A DNA stretch of 64,000 bases from assembly GCA_949751835.1 (NCBI GenBank), contig CATKHK010000084.1, positions 1 through 64,000 on the forward strand, read 5' to 3'. The stretch comes from Blepharisma japonicum. Lineage: Eukaryota; Ciliophora; Heterotrichea; Heterotrichida; Blepharismidae. Positions 1 through 10,228 of this stretch are shown piece after piece (the stretch's first letter is position 1; each line of letters opens with the position of its first letter). The notes beneath the pieces are model-generated. The model was given only the letters and a program-made list of their open reading frames with translations, did no database searches and had not been told where the DNA came from. The translations under genes were made by a program, and so were the position numbers.

Positions 1-425
1 AAATCCCAAAGCTTATGTCTCCTTCTGATAGTTGCTCTTATGCACTATATAAAGACTGCATATTTATCTGTGGAAAAAATCATACCAAACTATATAAATT
101 TGATTTGAATATTGATAGCTACTCAGAGATAAAAATTGCAGGAGCAGGAAAACTAATAGATAAAACCTTGGTGTATGCAAATTCAGATCTCTACATGATT
201 GCTGATGATATTAATCAATATTCCATTGGTTTATGCATTGATTGGGCAAAGAATATTTGAGGCATTTGTGGATTTCTTCGCCTTCCTTTTTTTGAATACA
301 GCTTTGTTAAGTTTAGCAAAGGGTTGATTTTTTTATGGTTAATAAATAAATCCCAAAGAGTCTGCTACGCATTTAACTTAAAAGAGAGTAAATCAGAGGA
401 ATATTCGAAGATTGAATATTTCTAG
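1..425 (+). CDS. Kelch-like repeat protein, C-terminal part (5' end outside window)
   Basis: The open frame enters from the left edge (first full codon at base 3) and ends at TAG 423-425, reading through TGA at 258-260 as Trp. The start of the visible part (PKLMSPSDSC) aligns with the segment after the conserved Trp in the other kelch-like genes here (for example QLTPMPNADTNC in the 3051-3929 gene). The blocks that follow have the family spacing: a short hydrophobic strand, a Y-x-F/I-D-x-DSYSE strand, then a tail ending ..SEEYSKIEYF. It is therefore the last kelch-like blade or two of a member whose N-terminus lies outside. Family members are generally protein-interaction beta-propellers; no partner can be named. 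The Met at 15 is internal, not the start. Confidence 0.7.
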
Positions 426-1429
426 ATTATGATAATCATTTTTTAAAAAAGGTTTATATAGTAATGTATGAAAGCCAATAATAAATTGGTCTAAAAATTT
501 AATTATATATTCTCAAGCCGCTTAATATAAGTTTAAGCTTTGATTTTAATTCAAGGCTTTTCTATTTTAACTCAGCAAATTAGCATGTAAACAGTAATTT
601 AAATTAATTCATAAATTTAGAACGGCATTTCAATAACTATTTCAAGCTCATTTGGCGATTTTTCCCGTATTCCTTGCTTCTTAAGCAGTTTGTGGCTTTT
701 AATTGAAATCATTTCTCAAAGATTTTTGAATGCAGCATACTTCTCCACTAAATGGTTAGCATAACAAGAATCACATATGACTGTTTTTAATTAAAAATTT
801 TTCAATGTTTGAATGAAAATTGCTGTTAATTCTTACAAAGAAGATGAATATTCCCAATGACCATCAAATATTTGTATATTTATAATTTTTTCTACAACAT
901 AAAGGCTGCACTTTTTCAGATATTTTGGATATCTCATCAGCTCTATTTTGATAGATCTATATCAAAACCTAAAGAAGCATCTTGACTTGAGCATAAATCT
1001 TTTACACCTTGGAACTTTCATTAACTATTTCGAAGTCTCTTTCAAAGTATTCTAATTAAGGTGCTGAGATTCTTTGCTCCAAAAAATGATGTATGTCTGC
1101 TTAGCACCTGAAACTGGGTAGATTTTTTTATTATTTCCTCTTTTGAGCAGAAATCTCGAAAATCATTCTGAACGGCATACATTAATGAAGCTGAACTTAG
1201 AGTGATTTCTGAAAGATTCAGCTGATACTCAATAATCTCTCTTTACTTAACCAGCTTATAAGAAAATTGGCAAATTCAAAGATGAATTGCCATTTATCAA
1301 ATTCAGTTAAATCAGCGTATAAAACGATAATAAATTCAAATTTCGTTTATATTAATGTTCATCTAGCTAATTATATTTATCTTTTATTTGTAAAAATTAA
1401 TAATGCTTAAATTTTAATAATATTTTTTA
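426..1429. other. Intergenic stretch with degenerate minus-strand coding traces
   Basis: There is no intact gene. On the minus strand around 1020-1200 one frame gives a protein-like stretch including QFQVLSRHTSFFGAKN, which resembles the conserved segment after the vWA domain in VIT/vWA proteins (typically ..LSxKYxVLSKHTSFIAVE). A second minus-strand frame around 1205-1310 (..WQFIFEFANFLISWLSKE..) also looks once-coding. The two are out of frame with each other and are broken by TAA/TAG, and no 15-16 nt intron rescues them. I read this as a decayed host gene; the family assignment is tentative. Confidence 0.3.
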
Positions 1430-2515
1430 TTACGTCTTAAAATTGAACTGCATATAGAACCTTGCACCATGGTTTAGGTAGCTTAAGCTCAGAATCCCTT
1501 GATTAAATTTTAAAGAGCATCAATTATCCAAACAAAATCTGCAAACCCCGTAGTATCTTCAAAAACAACCATTTCAAGAATCATCATTTATAACATCACT
1601 CTGATAAATAGAACCTGAGACGATAGCATAGACTCTAGAGCTTCCTCTTAGTATAACGTGAGGATTTAATCCAGCATTCATTTCAGAAAAGCTATCTATG
1701 ATTAAATCGTATCTTAGCATTTCCCCTCCACAACAAAGCATTATTGAATTTCTAAAACAGATGCAAGATAGATAGTTATTAATATTAGGATGAGGAGCTA
1801 GCTTGTGTCATCTATTCTCTACTAAGTCAAATCGTTGATTTTCTTTGATCCATCCCAATTCAAAGATATAAACTGAATTTTTATAATAGCACCCACATGA
1901 ATCCAGCCTTGAAATATGACGACGATAAGGCAAAATTTTGTCAATTTGATATGTTTTGATATCAATAATGCAACAAAATTTGGAATCAGTTTTAAGGATA
2001 AATAATTTCGAATAAGGAAGTTGAATAGTCAAAGTATTCAAGCAAGATAACTCTTGTGGGCTTTTAATTTCGATTATTTCTGTTTTTCGTGTTTCAGTAT
2101 TAAACACATTCAAAAGTGATCTTTTATTATAATCATGAGCCTTGAAATCGTAAAGATATCGAAAATCAAATTTTAATTGCTGATATAATCTGTCAAGATC
2201 TTGGGATACTTTATTATACTTTTCAACAAATAGAGAATATATATCTCTGATGCTTCTGTTTATAGAAAAGAAGTGTCTCAATTCGAAGTTGTCGTCTATG
2301 ATAAAGTATATCTTTTTAAGCTTTAACTCATAATTAATCTTAAAATTATCAATATCTTGCAGATTTTCAGCATGCCAAAATTTTAGTTTATATTCATTAT
2401 TAAGGTCTTCAATTTCTTTTTCGAGACTTGAAACATAGTTGACTTTTTTGCTTATTTTTTCAATGAAGTGCATAACCCGATAGCTATCATCTCTTGGTCT
2501 TTTAACTGCCTCCAT
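1430..2515 (-). CDS. Divergent kelch-like protein with N-terminal coiled coil
   Basis: The gene encodes 361 aa, starting at ATG 2513-2515 and ending at TAA 1430-1432; four in-frame TGA codons (1808-1810 and three nearer the C-terminus) are read as Trp. Residues 1-110 are charged and helical (KISKKVNYVSSLEKEIEDLN), probably coiled coil. The second half has the pattern of its neighbours: LxIQLPYSKLFIL, a YKNSVYIFELG strand and a FDLVENRW turn, followed by a final blade. It is the most diverged member, with many family glycines replaced. An alternative TTG codon at 2537-2539 is not needed. A regulatory or scaffolding propeller is likely by analogy; no specific role can be read. It lies antisense to the gene at the left edge. 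Confidence 0.6.
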
Positions 2516-3050
2516 TATTTTTATATACTCTGAAAGCAAATTAGCCTTTTATTGTTTTCGACATAAAATATTAAAACAAAGAAAATCAGCAAGTAAATAT
2601 GCATTTAATGACTTATTAAACAAGGAATAATGACACATATATCCTGAAAAATTATATTTTAGATTAAATGTGAATTTCTTGGAAGAAAGAACTGTTTTTA
2701 TTAAGAATTATGAAAATGAAATAATAAGCAGCGTTAATTAAGATAAAATAATATTTGTTCGTAAGCTTACTAAAAACATCAAACGAACTGAATGATTATC
2801 CATAAGAGTATTCCCTCGTCTTAACTTGTATAATTTCATTTCATTTAATTTAAACATTATATATGAATTTCCTCTGTTTAAAAAAATATTTGGTTAGCAT
2901 TTTTTAATGATATTTATTGTAAAGTCATTATATTAAATTTATAAATTCAAAGGAATTTAAAAATAAACTCTAGACTTTGTTTCTATTATATCCATAATTA
3001 AATATTTAAATTAAAGAAGTTTGAAGAAACTTTATTAAAAGAGAATTTAT
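2516..3050. other. AT-rich intergenic stretch
   Basis: I see no gene, RNA or repeat array. The right end (about 2985-3050) belongs to the duplicated kelch unit: in reverse complement it matches the sequence downstream of the 26700-27584 gene, with few differences. Confidence 0.5.
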
Positions 3051-3995
3051 TTAAGGGAATTCAGTCATCCTTTTCTTCTTCAGACTAAACTTCAAGTATC
3101 TTTTCTGATTTCAATAATCGCACCATATATAAATTGTTCCTGCATTGTATGAATAGCAAACTTGAAAAGGATTATTATAAATTGAAGATTTGGCAATTTC
3201 ACTCCAATCAGTGTAACTTTCAATATCGCTCTCATAGATTGATAATCTTCCTATCAAATACAATCTGCTTTCTGCATTTATCAGGATTTTTAGACTATAC
3301 GATTCAAATTCATAAGAAATTGTAGAGAAAGAGTCAATATCAATTGAATACAGCAAAAGATATTTAGACTGAAATCCAGAAATCAAAATATTGCCATTAA
3401 ACACTACGCCTTTGCAATTAGTATCAGCATTTGGCATTGGAGTTAATTGTATTCATCGATTTCCATCCAAATCAAATCTACGAGATAGAGTTAAAAATTT
3501 ATCCTTATGGCCAAACCCCCCAAAACAATAGACGCTGTTTTTGAAATAGATAGCTGAAGGTACCTTGCAAGGTAGGCCAGATGGAAGTTTCTGGATTTCA
3601 ACATTTTCATTAATTATTAGAGTGATCCCAGAAAGATGCCTATTTCCATAACAAAATAATTTACCATTTGGAAGCTGAGTTTTGCTCGTGCCATAATTTA
3701 GTGGTTCTGGAGTGTTCAGAATTTTTGTTTCTTTGTTATCATTCTCAGTGTTATAAATTAATAAACTATTTTTGCGGTTTGCTTCTTCTAACAGATAAAG
3801 TATCACATTTTTATTATAAGTGTCTGTATAGACTTGATTAGACTGCAACAGTTTTGGACAATGATTGTTTGGATCGTTCTGATATGCTATCAGTGGGTAG
3901 ACTTGCTCGAAGCATTGCTTGTCTTGCATCGAGTTATTAAAATGATTTATTTATAAAGTTTAAAGTATTATTTACTTATTTATATGAATGGAAAA
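2985..3995 (-). repeat. Inverted-duplicate unit, arm A (pairs with about 26640-27625)
   Basis: This stretch, read on the minus strand, matches about 26640-27625 on the plus strand over the whole kelch gene, about 60 bp of upstream sequence (..CATATAAATAAGTAAATAAT..) and about 45 bp downstream (AATAAATTCT..TTTCTTCAAACTT). Arm edges are approximate because they fade into AT-rich DNA. Confidence 0.75.
3051..3929 (-). CDS. Kelch-like repeat protein (copy A of inverted duplicate)
   Basis: The gene encodes 292 aa from ATG 3927-3929 to TAA 3051-3053; TGA at 3453-3455 and 3111-3113 are read as Trp. The repeats show the signatures QLPNGKLFCYGN, SGITLIINEN, LPSGLPCKVPSAIYF, NSVYCFGGFG and RRFDLDGNRW followed by QLTPMPNA, a blade layout typical of kelch proteins (GG turn, then FD..W..L..MP). 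No signal peptide or membrane segment is visible. It is nearly identical to the plus-strand gene at 26700-27584, including flanks, so the two arose by a recent inverted duplication. Function is unknown; kelch propellers commonly bind proteins, for example as adaptors. Confidence 0.8.
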
Positions 3996-4039
3996 TCTGG
4001 TGTAAATCGCTTTTTTTCAAGGCGAGTCCATATTATATA

Positions 4040-4360
4040 ATTAAAAATTTAATTTTGATCTTTGCATAGTGATTCTAATAAGTTGTTTATATAGACATTA
4101 AAGAGGGTTGGACTTAAAGGTGATCCCTGCTTAGCACCTCTATTCATTTTTATTCAAGGCATTTTAGTACCAATAATCCTTAAAGATTGATTTTTATTAA
4201 TTAGTTTGACTCCATTAATAAATTCTATAGGAAAATTCAATCTTTCAAGTTTTTGAAATAGCAAAATCCTATCTACGTAATCATAAGCCTTTTTAAAGTG
4301 TAAGAAAAAGAGATAAACTTTTCTTTTGGGATTTATTCTAAAATTTTCATCTAATCAAGC
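4040..4360 (-). mobile_element. LINE (non-LTR retrotransposon) reverse-transcriptase fragment
   Basis: Minus-strand translation gives core reverse-transcriptase blocks: FLHFKKAYDYVDR (the F-x-D-F-x-K-A-F-D-x-V block, with the usual Asp replaced by His) and then GAKQGSPLSPTLFNVYINNL (the Q-G-x-P-L-S-P block). Two TGA codons in the frame read as Trp, so the copy was adapted to the host code. Only about 100 residues remain: the 5' part and the YADD-bearing catalytic block are missing, so it is dead. It sits directly against the 3' end of the kelch gene at 4363-5178. The finer family (L1-like or other) cannot be decided from this length. Confidence 0.85.
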
Positions 4361-4362
4361 AT

Positions 4363-5178
4363 TTAAAATTTCATATTGGAGTATCGCTGAATATATATAT
4401 ATATTGCTCCTTTATTGTATGAGCAGGATATCTGAAAAGGTAAAAAAGAGAAGTTTGAGTCTGCAATTCGTGCCCAAGCAGCGTAGCTTCCAATTTCACT
4501 TTCATATATTGATCCATTGGTGCATTCAATCAAATACAGTCTCTCAGCACTTATCAGGATCTTTCTTTTCTTTTCTGCAAACTCATAAGAAATTGTAGAG
4601 AAAGAGTCAATGTCAATTGAATACAAAAATATATTTGTACTTAAATATCCAGAAATCAAAATATTCCCATTAAATACTATACTATTGCAAAAGAAATCAG
4701 CTTGTGGCATTGAAGCTAGTTTGAATCATCTATTTGCGTCCAAGTCATATTTCATAGATAGAGTTAAATATTTTTCTCTTTTATATATTCCTCCAAAGCA
4801 ATAGACGTTGCTGAGGAAACAGGTAGATGATGAATATCCACAAGGTGGTCCAGATGGCAATTCTTGAACTTCATCATTCCCATCAATTATCAATGAAATT
4901 CCAGAGGTTGAATCATATTTACCATAACAAAATAATTTACCATTTGGAAGTTGAGTTATGCAGGTGCCTAAGTTTAGCGCTTCTGGAGTCTTCAAATTTC
5001 TTGATTCTTTGCTACCAGTCTCAGTGTTATAAATCAATAAGTTATTGCAGGATTGATCTATTAAATAAAGCAGCACACCCTGGCTGTATGTGCTTACATA
5101 GTATTGGTAAACCCGAATAAGTTTTGGAATGTGCTTACTAGGATCATTGTGATATTCTGCAATTGCACAGTTTTTCAT
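4363..5178 (-). CDS. Kelch-like repeat protein, C-terminus shortened next to LINE fragment
   Basis: The gene encodes 271 aa from ATG 5176-5178 to TAA 4363-4365; TGA at 4726-4728 is Trp. Family signatures are clear: TQLPNGKLFCYGK, SGISLIIDGND, LPSGPPC, SNVYCFGGI, KYDLDANRW and ILISGYLS. Where its relatives end with about ten more residues (..MKFNLKEKRMTEF), this frame stops right after MKF and the next bases are LINE reverse-transcriptase sequence. The final strand of the last blade is therefore lost or replaced, and the protein may be less stable. It is about 50-60% alike to the 3051-3929 product by eye, so it is an older duplicate than that gene's 26.7-kb twin. Confidence 0.75.
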
Positions 5179-5933
5179 ATATTTATTATAATGAATAATT
5201 TATAAAGGCTTAATGATACTCTATATTATTTAAGAAACCTAACACCGCGTGTGAGAAAAGGGAATCGCGAAATATTGACATCATGGGCATTTCTTACTCA
5301 AAAAGGGTAGATCATCTAAAATAATTTACCACCTGTTCTCACTCATTGCGTCGCCATTACATTGAACTAAGATTCTACGGATGTTCATATTGAACGTCTT
5401 CTACCTTAGGAGTGTTAAGATATTTCCATCCTTGTTGGCTTTGGTGCTATAGGGTAGTAGTCCACAATTTTGCTTTGCACCCAATTATTTTTGTCTAGCT
5501 TGGATTTTTAGAATTTTGCTTCGTTATCATTATACTCTTTTCTTTTCCATTTGATGCATCCATTATGCTTTTTATTGCATTATTTTTACCTACATCGTGC
5601 TTGGCATACTGCATACTTATTTCATCAATAAGCATTACAGCAATATTGGATTTCCAAGTATGCTGTAGTATGAAGAAAATATTTTCCTAGACAGCCTCAA
5701 AAAATTTAAATAGAATACATTCTGATACCTGAGCTACTAAGACTTTCTTATTTTTCAGTAGAAATTTGAGAAATGCCAATATCATTTCAAATTTTTGCTT
5801 CAAATTTCAATTAGGTAAAATATTAATTTAACGGTCTAAACATTTCTAACTTAAATTTCGACAGTGCTAAAATTATCTATTTCTGCAAATAAATATAGAT
5901 ATAATTTCACTTCTATAAATAACTAATAATTAA
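5179..5933. other. Intergenic stretch with a decayed minus-strand reading frame
   Basis: Minus-strand translation of about 5240-5720 yields protein-like pieces (WKSNIAVMLIDEISMQYAKH, and in another frame NWVQSKIVDYYPIAPKP) broken by several TAG/TAA and frame changes. The LIDEISM string resembles the Walker B region of Pif1-type helicases, but one motif is not enough to assign a family. No intact gene is seen. The last 60 bases before 5934 are AT-rich and probably the promoter/5' UTR of the next gene. Confidence 0.3.
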
Positions 5934-7685
5934 ATGGATAATAAGAAATGTTCTCATCGAGGCTGTATTTTTGATGCTGACTATGAATGCAAATTCCATT
6001 CTCCAGAAATTTATCTCTGCAGTTTGCATGTCATCGATCATGTTCAATTAAATGAAACCCATACAGTAGATACTGTTTGTACAGAGCCTTTCCCAGGGAC
6101 AAAAGAAGCACTTCTCGAATTTCTTGAAAAAGTGGCTTCAAAACATACGAAGATGAAGAATAAAATTTTAGAATCCTTTGGTAAGCGCATTTTTGACACG
6201 AAAAATGATATAAGAGATCTTTTGAATAAGTTCAATTCGGATTCAGATGAATTAAGGAATTGCCTTTCAATTATTTCTCAGGCTAAAAAAATATCAACAT
6301 CAGATCAAAACTCAATTTTAGGACTATTAAGTTTAAAGCCTGAAGAAGCTATTAAGAAAGTAGAAATGATAACTCCGTCTAATCCAGAGTGATACAACAA
6401 CACAAAGGAATTTTGTGGGTTTAGCGAAAAAATCGAGAAAATGATTGAAGCCTTCATTAAAGACAAATTTGAAAATTATTTAGACAAAAGACTTATGAAA
6501 ATAGAAAGCACTTTGGAAGAGCGCAATAAGCCTATTAGCCCTACAAATCAAGAGTTAGAATATGTCAAGGACACAATTTCTTGCTTAATAAACGAGAACA
6601 ATAAGAGCTGAACAGAGCTTGAAAACTGAAAAAGCTCACTAAAAGAAAAAACAGAAAACGATATAAGCTTGCTTAATTTTCAAATGGCCAGCTTAATGCA
6701 AGACATTGGTGGCAAGCTTAAACGACCAGAAAAAACAGCAGCCCCAAAAGTTATTGAAAAAGTAACTCTACAAAATTTAAGAGAAATGCAGACTGAGATT
6801 TGTAAGAAACCGAATGATCCAAAGTTAGAAGAAAAGTTCAGAAAAATTTGCTTATTATGTGAGAAAAGTCCTAGCATGCATGATTCCAAGTATATTAATG
6901 CTTATCAAGACTGCATTACCACTTATCACCAAAGAACATCAGTTTATAGTCTTATAATTAAAGATTTCAGAAGTAACTTAGTGATTTATGATACTGAAAG
7001 GGAGAGAAAAGAAGTCAAAATTTTGAACACTCATGAATTATTAAACAATGACACGTGCATCGCTCAGCTTCCAAATGGTAAATTATTCTGCTATGGTAAT
7101 AGTGACCATTCAGGGGTTACTCTAACAATTGATGGAAATGGTAGTGTCCAAGACTTACCATCTGGAATTCCTTGTTCGAATTCATCAGCTATCTATTTCA
7201 ACCAGAATGTTTATTGTTTTGGAGGATGGCGGGATGATAATTTAGATTTATCTAGCAAATTTGATTTGGATGCAAATCAATGAATTGCATTACGCTCGAT
7301 GCCATCGGATGATTGCTTCTGCAATAGTATAATATTTAATAGGAATATTTTGATTTCTGGATTCTACAATAGAAATATTCTACGTTATTCAATTGATAAC
7401 AACTCTTTCACGACAATTAGCCATGAATTTGAAGAGAAAAAAACTAAAATTTTGATAAATGCAGCAAGACTATATTTGATTGAATGCTGTGGATCAATTT
7501 ATGAATGCGAAATTGGAAGTGATTCAAATTGGAGATTTATTGAGGAGTCAGCAATCAATAATAATTTTTCGCAAATATATTGTGCTTATAACAATGGAGC
7601 AATATATATCGCATGCAATCGCTCAGATAAAATGGCACATTACAAATTCAATCTTGGCCAAGGAAAGTTGATTGCACTTTCTTAA
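5934..7685 (+). CDS. TRIM-like protein: B-box-type zinc finger, coiled coil, kelch-like repeats
   Basis: The gene encodes 583 aa from ATG 5934 to TAA 7683-7685; TGA at 6390, 6609, 6627 and 7281 read as Trp. The N-terminus has regularly spaced metal ligands (C6, C11, C19, H22, C29, H32, H36, H43), a B-box-like pattern. Residues about 55-300 are charged and helical (KIEKMIEAFIKDKFENYLDKR), predicted coiled coil. From about 330 on, kelch-like blades match the neighbouring genes: AQLPNGKLFCYGN, SGVTLTIDGN, NQNVYCFGGW, KFDLDANQW, SMPSDDC and ILISGFYN. No RING finger is visible, so ligase activity is not supported; an adaptor or scaffold is more likely. The other short kelch genes here look like this one without the N-terminal half. 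Confidence 0.8.
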
Positions 7686-8255
7686 AATAAATAATGCTCA
7701 ATAAATTAGGGATAAAAATAAAAATTATTTCTGTCAATTATATTCGCTTCTATCAAACCGTTTTCTTTTTTTGTGACTTTTCTTTATCAACTAAAAAGCT
7801 ATTATTAATCAAACTTCTGTATTTTATTACTTCTCCTATAATATGTTTACCTTATGTGTGGATTTTTAGCGAACTAAAAATTGTTAATTTTTTAAAAATG
7901 AAAGCATTGCTGGATGCAAATGGCTTTTTTGCTTATTTAATTCTCATTCTTAAACAAATTTGTAAATATATGCGAATGATTTGTCCTATTAAAAGGCCAG
8001 AAAAAAGTGTATTTTTATTGGTTTTATGATTAATTTATGTTGAGAGAATTGAGAATGAAGAATCATGTTTGGATGCTATTATATGAGCTAAAATCATTTA
8101 TTAATATTAATCAACTTTTAATTTTTGAACATTCAAAACAATTATAGCTAAGATTTCGTGAAAATGAAACCTCATTTATAAAATGAAAGACTAAAACAAC
8201 ATATTAATTAATTAAATTATTGTAGCTCTAAATTTAATATTTTTACACAAAAGCT
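7686..8255. other. Intergenic stretch with a doubtful small ORF (7694-8104, +)
   Basis: A plus-strand frame from ATG 7694 to TAA 8102-8104 (TGA as Trp, about 136 codons) has hydrophobic patches (LLYFITSPIICLPYVWIF) and a more protein-like end (VERIENEESCLDAIIW). It begins 9 bp after the kelch gene's stop and its composition is close to that of random AT-rich DNA. I give it low weight. Nothing else is seen before the coiled-coil gene. Confidence 0.2.
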
Positions 8256-9653
8256 TTATGCATATGATTTATTTCTCATTATTTCATTAAACTGAGCTCC
8301 AAGCATCCCGATATCAGTTTGCAGTTTATTTATCTCTATCTTCAGATCCTCATTTTCTTTTTCCAAGCTTTCAAAATTCCTAGCCATTTCATTATAATCT
8401 TCTATTTTATTTTGATTTTCATATAACTCTTGCTCAAGCTCTTGGACTCTGTGAGAAAGCGCTTCAACAATAATTCTCTCTTGAAAACTCATTGGATCAT
8501 TTGTGGTTTTCGGACTTTTTCCTTGTGATCCTTTTAACTCTTGCATAAGCCTTTCTTTTTCAAGCTTACACTGCTCATGCATACTTTTTTCTTTGGTGTA
8601 TTCACTTTTTAGGTCTTTTATATCATGCATACTTCTTTTTTGGATTATTTGTTTTTCAGTTTTTGCGTCTTCATAGTCGCTTTGCAATTTTTTGTTAATT
8701 TCTTCAAGACTTTTTATTCTATTTTCAAATTCTCTATTTTTCGATAAAATGTTTCCCAGCTCTTGCATATTGTCTTTGGCTGAATTTTTTAAATTGTTAT
8801 ATTCAATCTGCAATAAATGTTCATTTCCTTTTAGCTCTTCTAATAATTTTTTCAATTCTTGGTTTTCTTTAATAAGTCCTTTAATTTCTTCTTTAAGCGT
8901 AATTGCTCCATTTCCTCTTAGTTCTTTTATTTCCTGCTCTAATTTTTCTAAATTTCTTTTCAGCTTATTATTTTCTAAATCCAGTTCTTGCCTTGAGCAT
9001 TCTACAGCGTATTTTTCTTTTAAAGCTTGTCTAGCATCACTTACTTCTTCTTCACGATTTGCGAGGTCAATTATAAGTGTTTCTTTTTGATTTTCTAGTT
9101 CTGAATTTTTTATTCGTAAATCATTATTTTCTTTGACGGTTGAGTCTAAGGCGATTTCTATAGCTTTGCATTTTTCTTCTAAGACTTCTAATGATAGTTT
9201 TAATTTTCCATTCATATCAGAAACTCTTTTTTGTTCAGCTTTATTTGATATATCTTCTATTGAGTTCTCATTAGGCCTTGCTGTGTCTGTTTGTCCGCCT
9301 TTAGGCCACATATGCTCAAAAATCGCTAATAATTGCTCTAATAAAAGTTCCTGATCATCGCTAAGCACATCTTCTTTTCTTACTTTCTTTAAGCATTCTA
9401 ATGCAATTTGCCGAGAAAATGCAGGAAATTTAGGCTTAGAAGAGTCATCTTTTGGCTTAGGTTTTTCCTCAATTGCTTTGCGGAGGTTAATTATTTCAAA
9501 ATATGGGTTTGGTGCTAATTTTATGAGTTCTTCATAGCGTTCGCTGTTAGATTTGAGTTTTTGATTTTCGTGCTTGAGGTCAAGCATTTCATTTTGAAAC
9601 TGGCCATATTCTGACATTGTCCAAGTGATAGAGTCTTCCTCGAGATCGCTCAT
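8256..9653 (-). CDS. Long coiled-coil protein
   Basis: The gene encodes 465 aa, ATG 9651-9653 to TAA 8256-8258, with no in-frame TGA. Residues 1-70 contain short helices (MSEYGQFQNEMLDLKHENQK), 75-115 form a small conserved-looking block (RQIALECLKKVRKEDVLSDDQ, LLEQLLAIFEHMWPKGG), and about 145-465 is nearly continuous heptad-like Glu/Lys/Leu-rich coiled coil (EEKCKAIEIALDSTVKENND). There is no signal peptide, membrane segment or catalytic motif. Such proteins in ciliates are often cytoskeletal, basal-body or tethering factors, but that is only analogy. The block at 75-115 is the best handle for homology searching. Confidence 0.8.
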   Translation of the reverse strand: MSDLEEDSITWTMSEYGQFQNEMLDLKHENQKLKSNSERYEELIKLAPNPYFEIINLRKAIEEKPKPKDDSSKPKFPAFSRQIALECLKKVRKEDVLSDDQELLLEQLLAIFEHMWPKGGQTDTARPNENSIEDISNKAEQKRVSDMNGKLKLSLEVLEEKCKAIEIALDSTVKENNDLRIKNSELENQKETLIIDLANREEEVSDARQALKEKYAVECSRQELDLENNKLKRNLEKLEQEIKELRGNGAITLKEEIKGLIKENQELKKLLEELKGNEHLLQIEYNNLKNSAKDNMQELGNILSKNREFENRIKSLEEINKKLQSDYEDAKTEKQIIQKRSMHDIKDLKSEYTKEKSMHEQCKLEKERLMQELKGSQGKSPKTTNDPMSFQERIIVEALSHRVQELEQELYENQNKIEDYNEMARNFESLEKENEDLKIEINKLQTDIGMLGAQFNEIMRNKSYA

Positions 9654-10228
9654 AAATTTTTATCATTTATGTTTTAAAAGGGATAAAAAATATTTTAATT
9701 ATTTAATTTAAAATTTTGGTTTTATTTATCACTTATAGTGATGGCAGTGGTAATTGATGTAATATTTAGATTAATATAAAACATAATTAAAGAATCAGAA
9801 ATCCTTTGAAATTCAACTGTAAATTAAAAAAATAAGTTATTTGAGACAAAATGAACTTATGTAGATATATGTGCAAGGTGAAACAATCTTTATCAAGAAA
9901 TGATTTTAAATAAAAAATTCAAAATAAAAGAGCAAAATGTTTGATGACTTAAAGAAGGTATAAGGATACTGCAATTATTAAATTAGAATACGAAATATAT
10001 GGATGTGTAAACGAAGTGAAATATTAAACATTTTCGGGATTAGGATTTAAAGGTCTCTTGCCTTAAAGATAACAGAAGTATAATGGAAAAATGGATAATT
10101 TTGAAATAGGCGACAGAACTCATCCCATAAGATTTATATTAATTAAGCTTAAATCATTTTATATTTTGTAATAGCCATTGATAAAATATTATTTTGAATC
10201 CAAAATAAATTATTTGTACAATTTTTTA
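9654..10228. other. Intergenic stretch between divergent genes
   Basis: This is AT-rich DNA between the starts of the coiled-coil gene (minus) and the RING gene (plus). A short plus-strand frame at 9937 (MFDDLKKV) is stopped at once and has no intron of the local type. I see no other feature; the promoters of both genes must lie here. Confidence 0.4.

Noticed and set aside
1085-1115. Second LINE fragment suggested by the shared string GTGCTAAGCAG
   Set aside because: Only the short string matches; the surrounding frame fits the vWA-like reading and shows no other reverse-transcriptase block.
5236-5245. Telomere repeat CCTAACA near 5240
   Set aside because: A single copy without a tandem array; the Blepharisma-type telomere would be repeated.
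6390-6629. In-frame TGA codons in the kelch genes as signs of pseudogenes
   Set aside because: The same codon falls on conserved Trp sites in many unrelated intact genes, so it is sense here.
7694-8104. Small membrane protein after the kelch gene
   Set aside because: Composition close to random AT-rich DNA and no homology cue; listed only within the gap description.
8692-9354. Antisense frames in the coiled-coil gene
   Set aside because: Ser/Phe/Leu-rich mirror of the Glu/Lys-rich real gene; no independent evidence.
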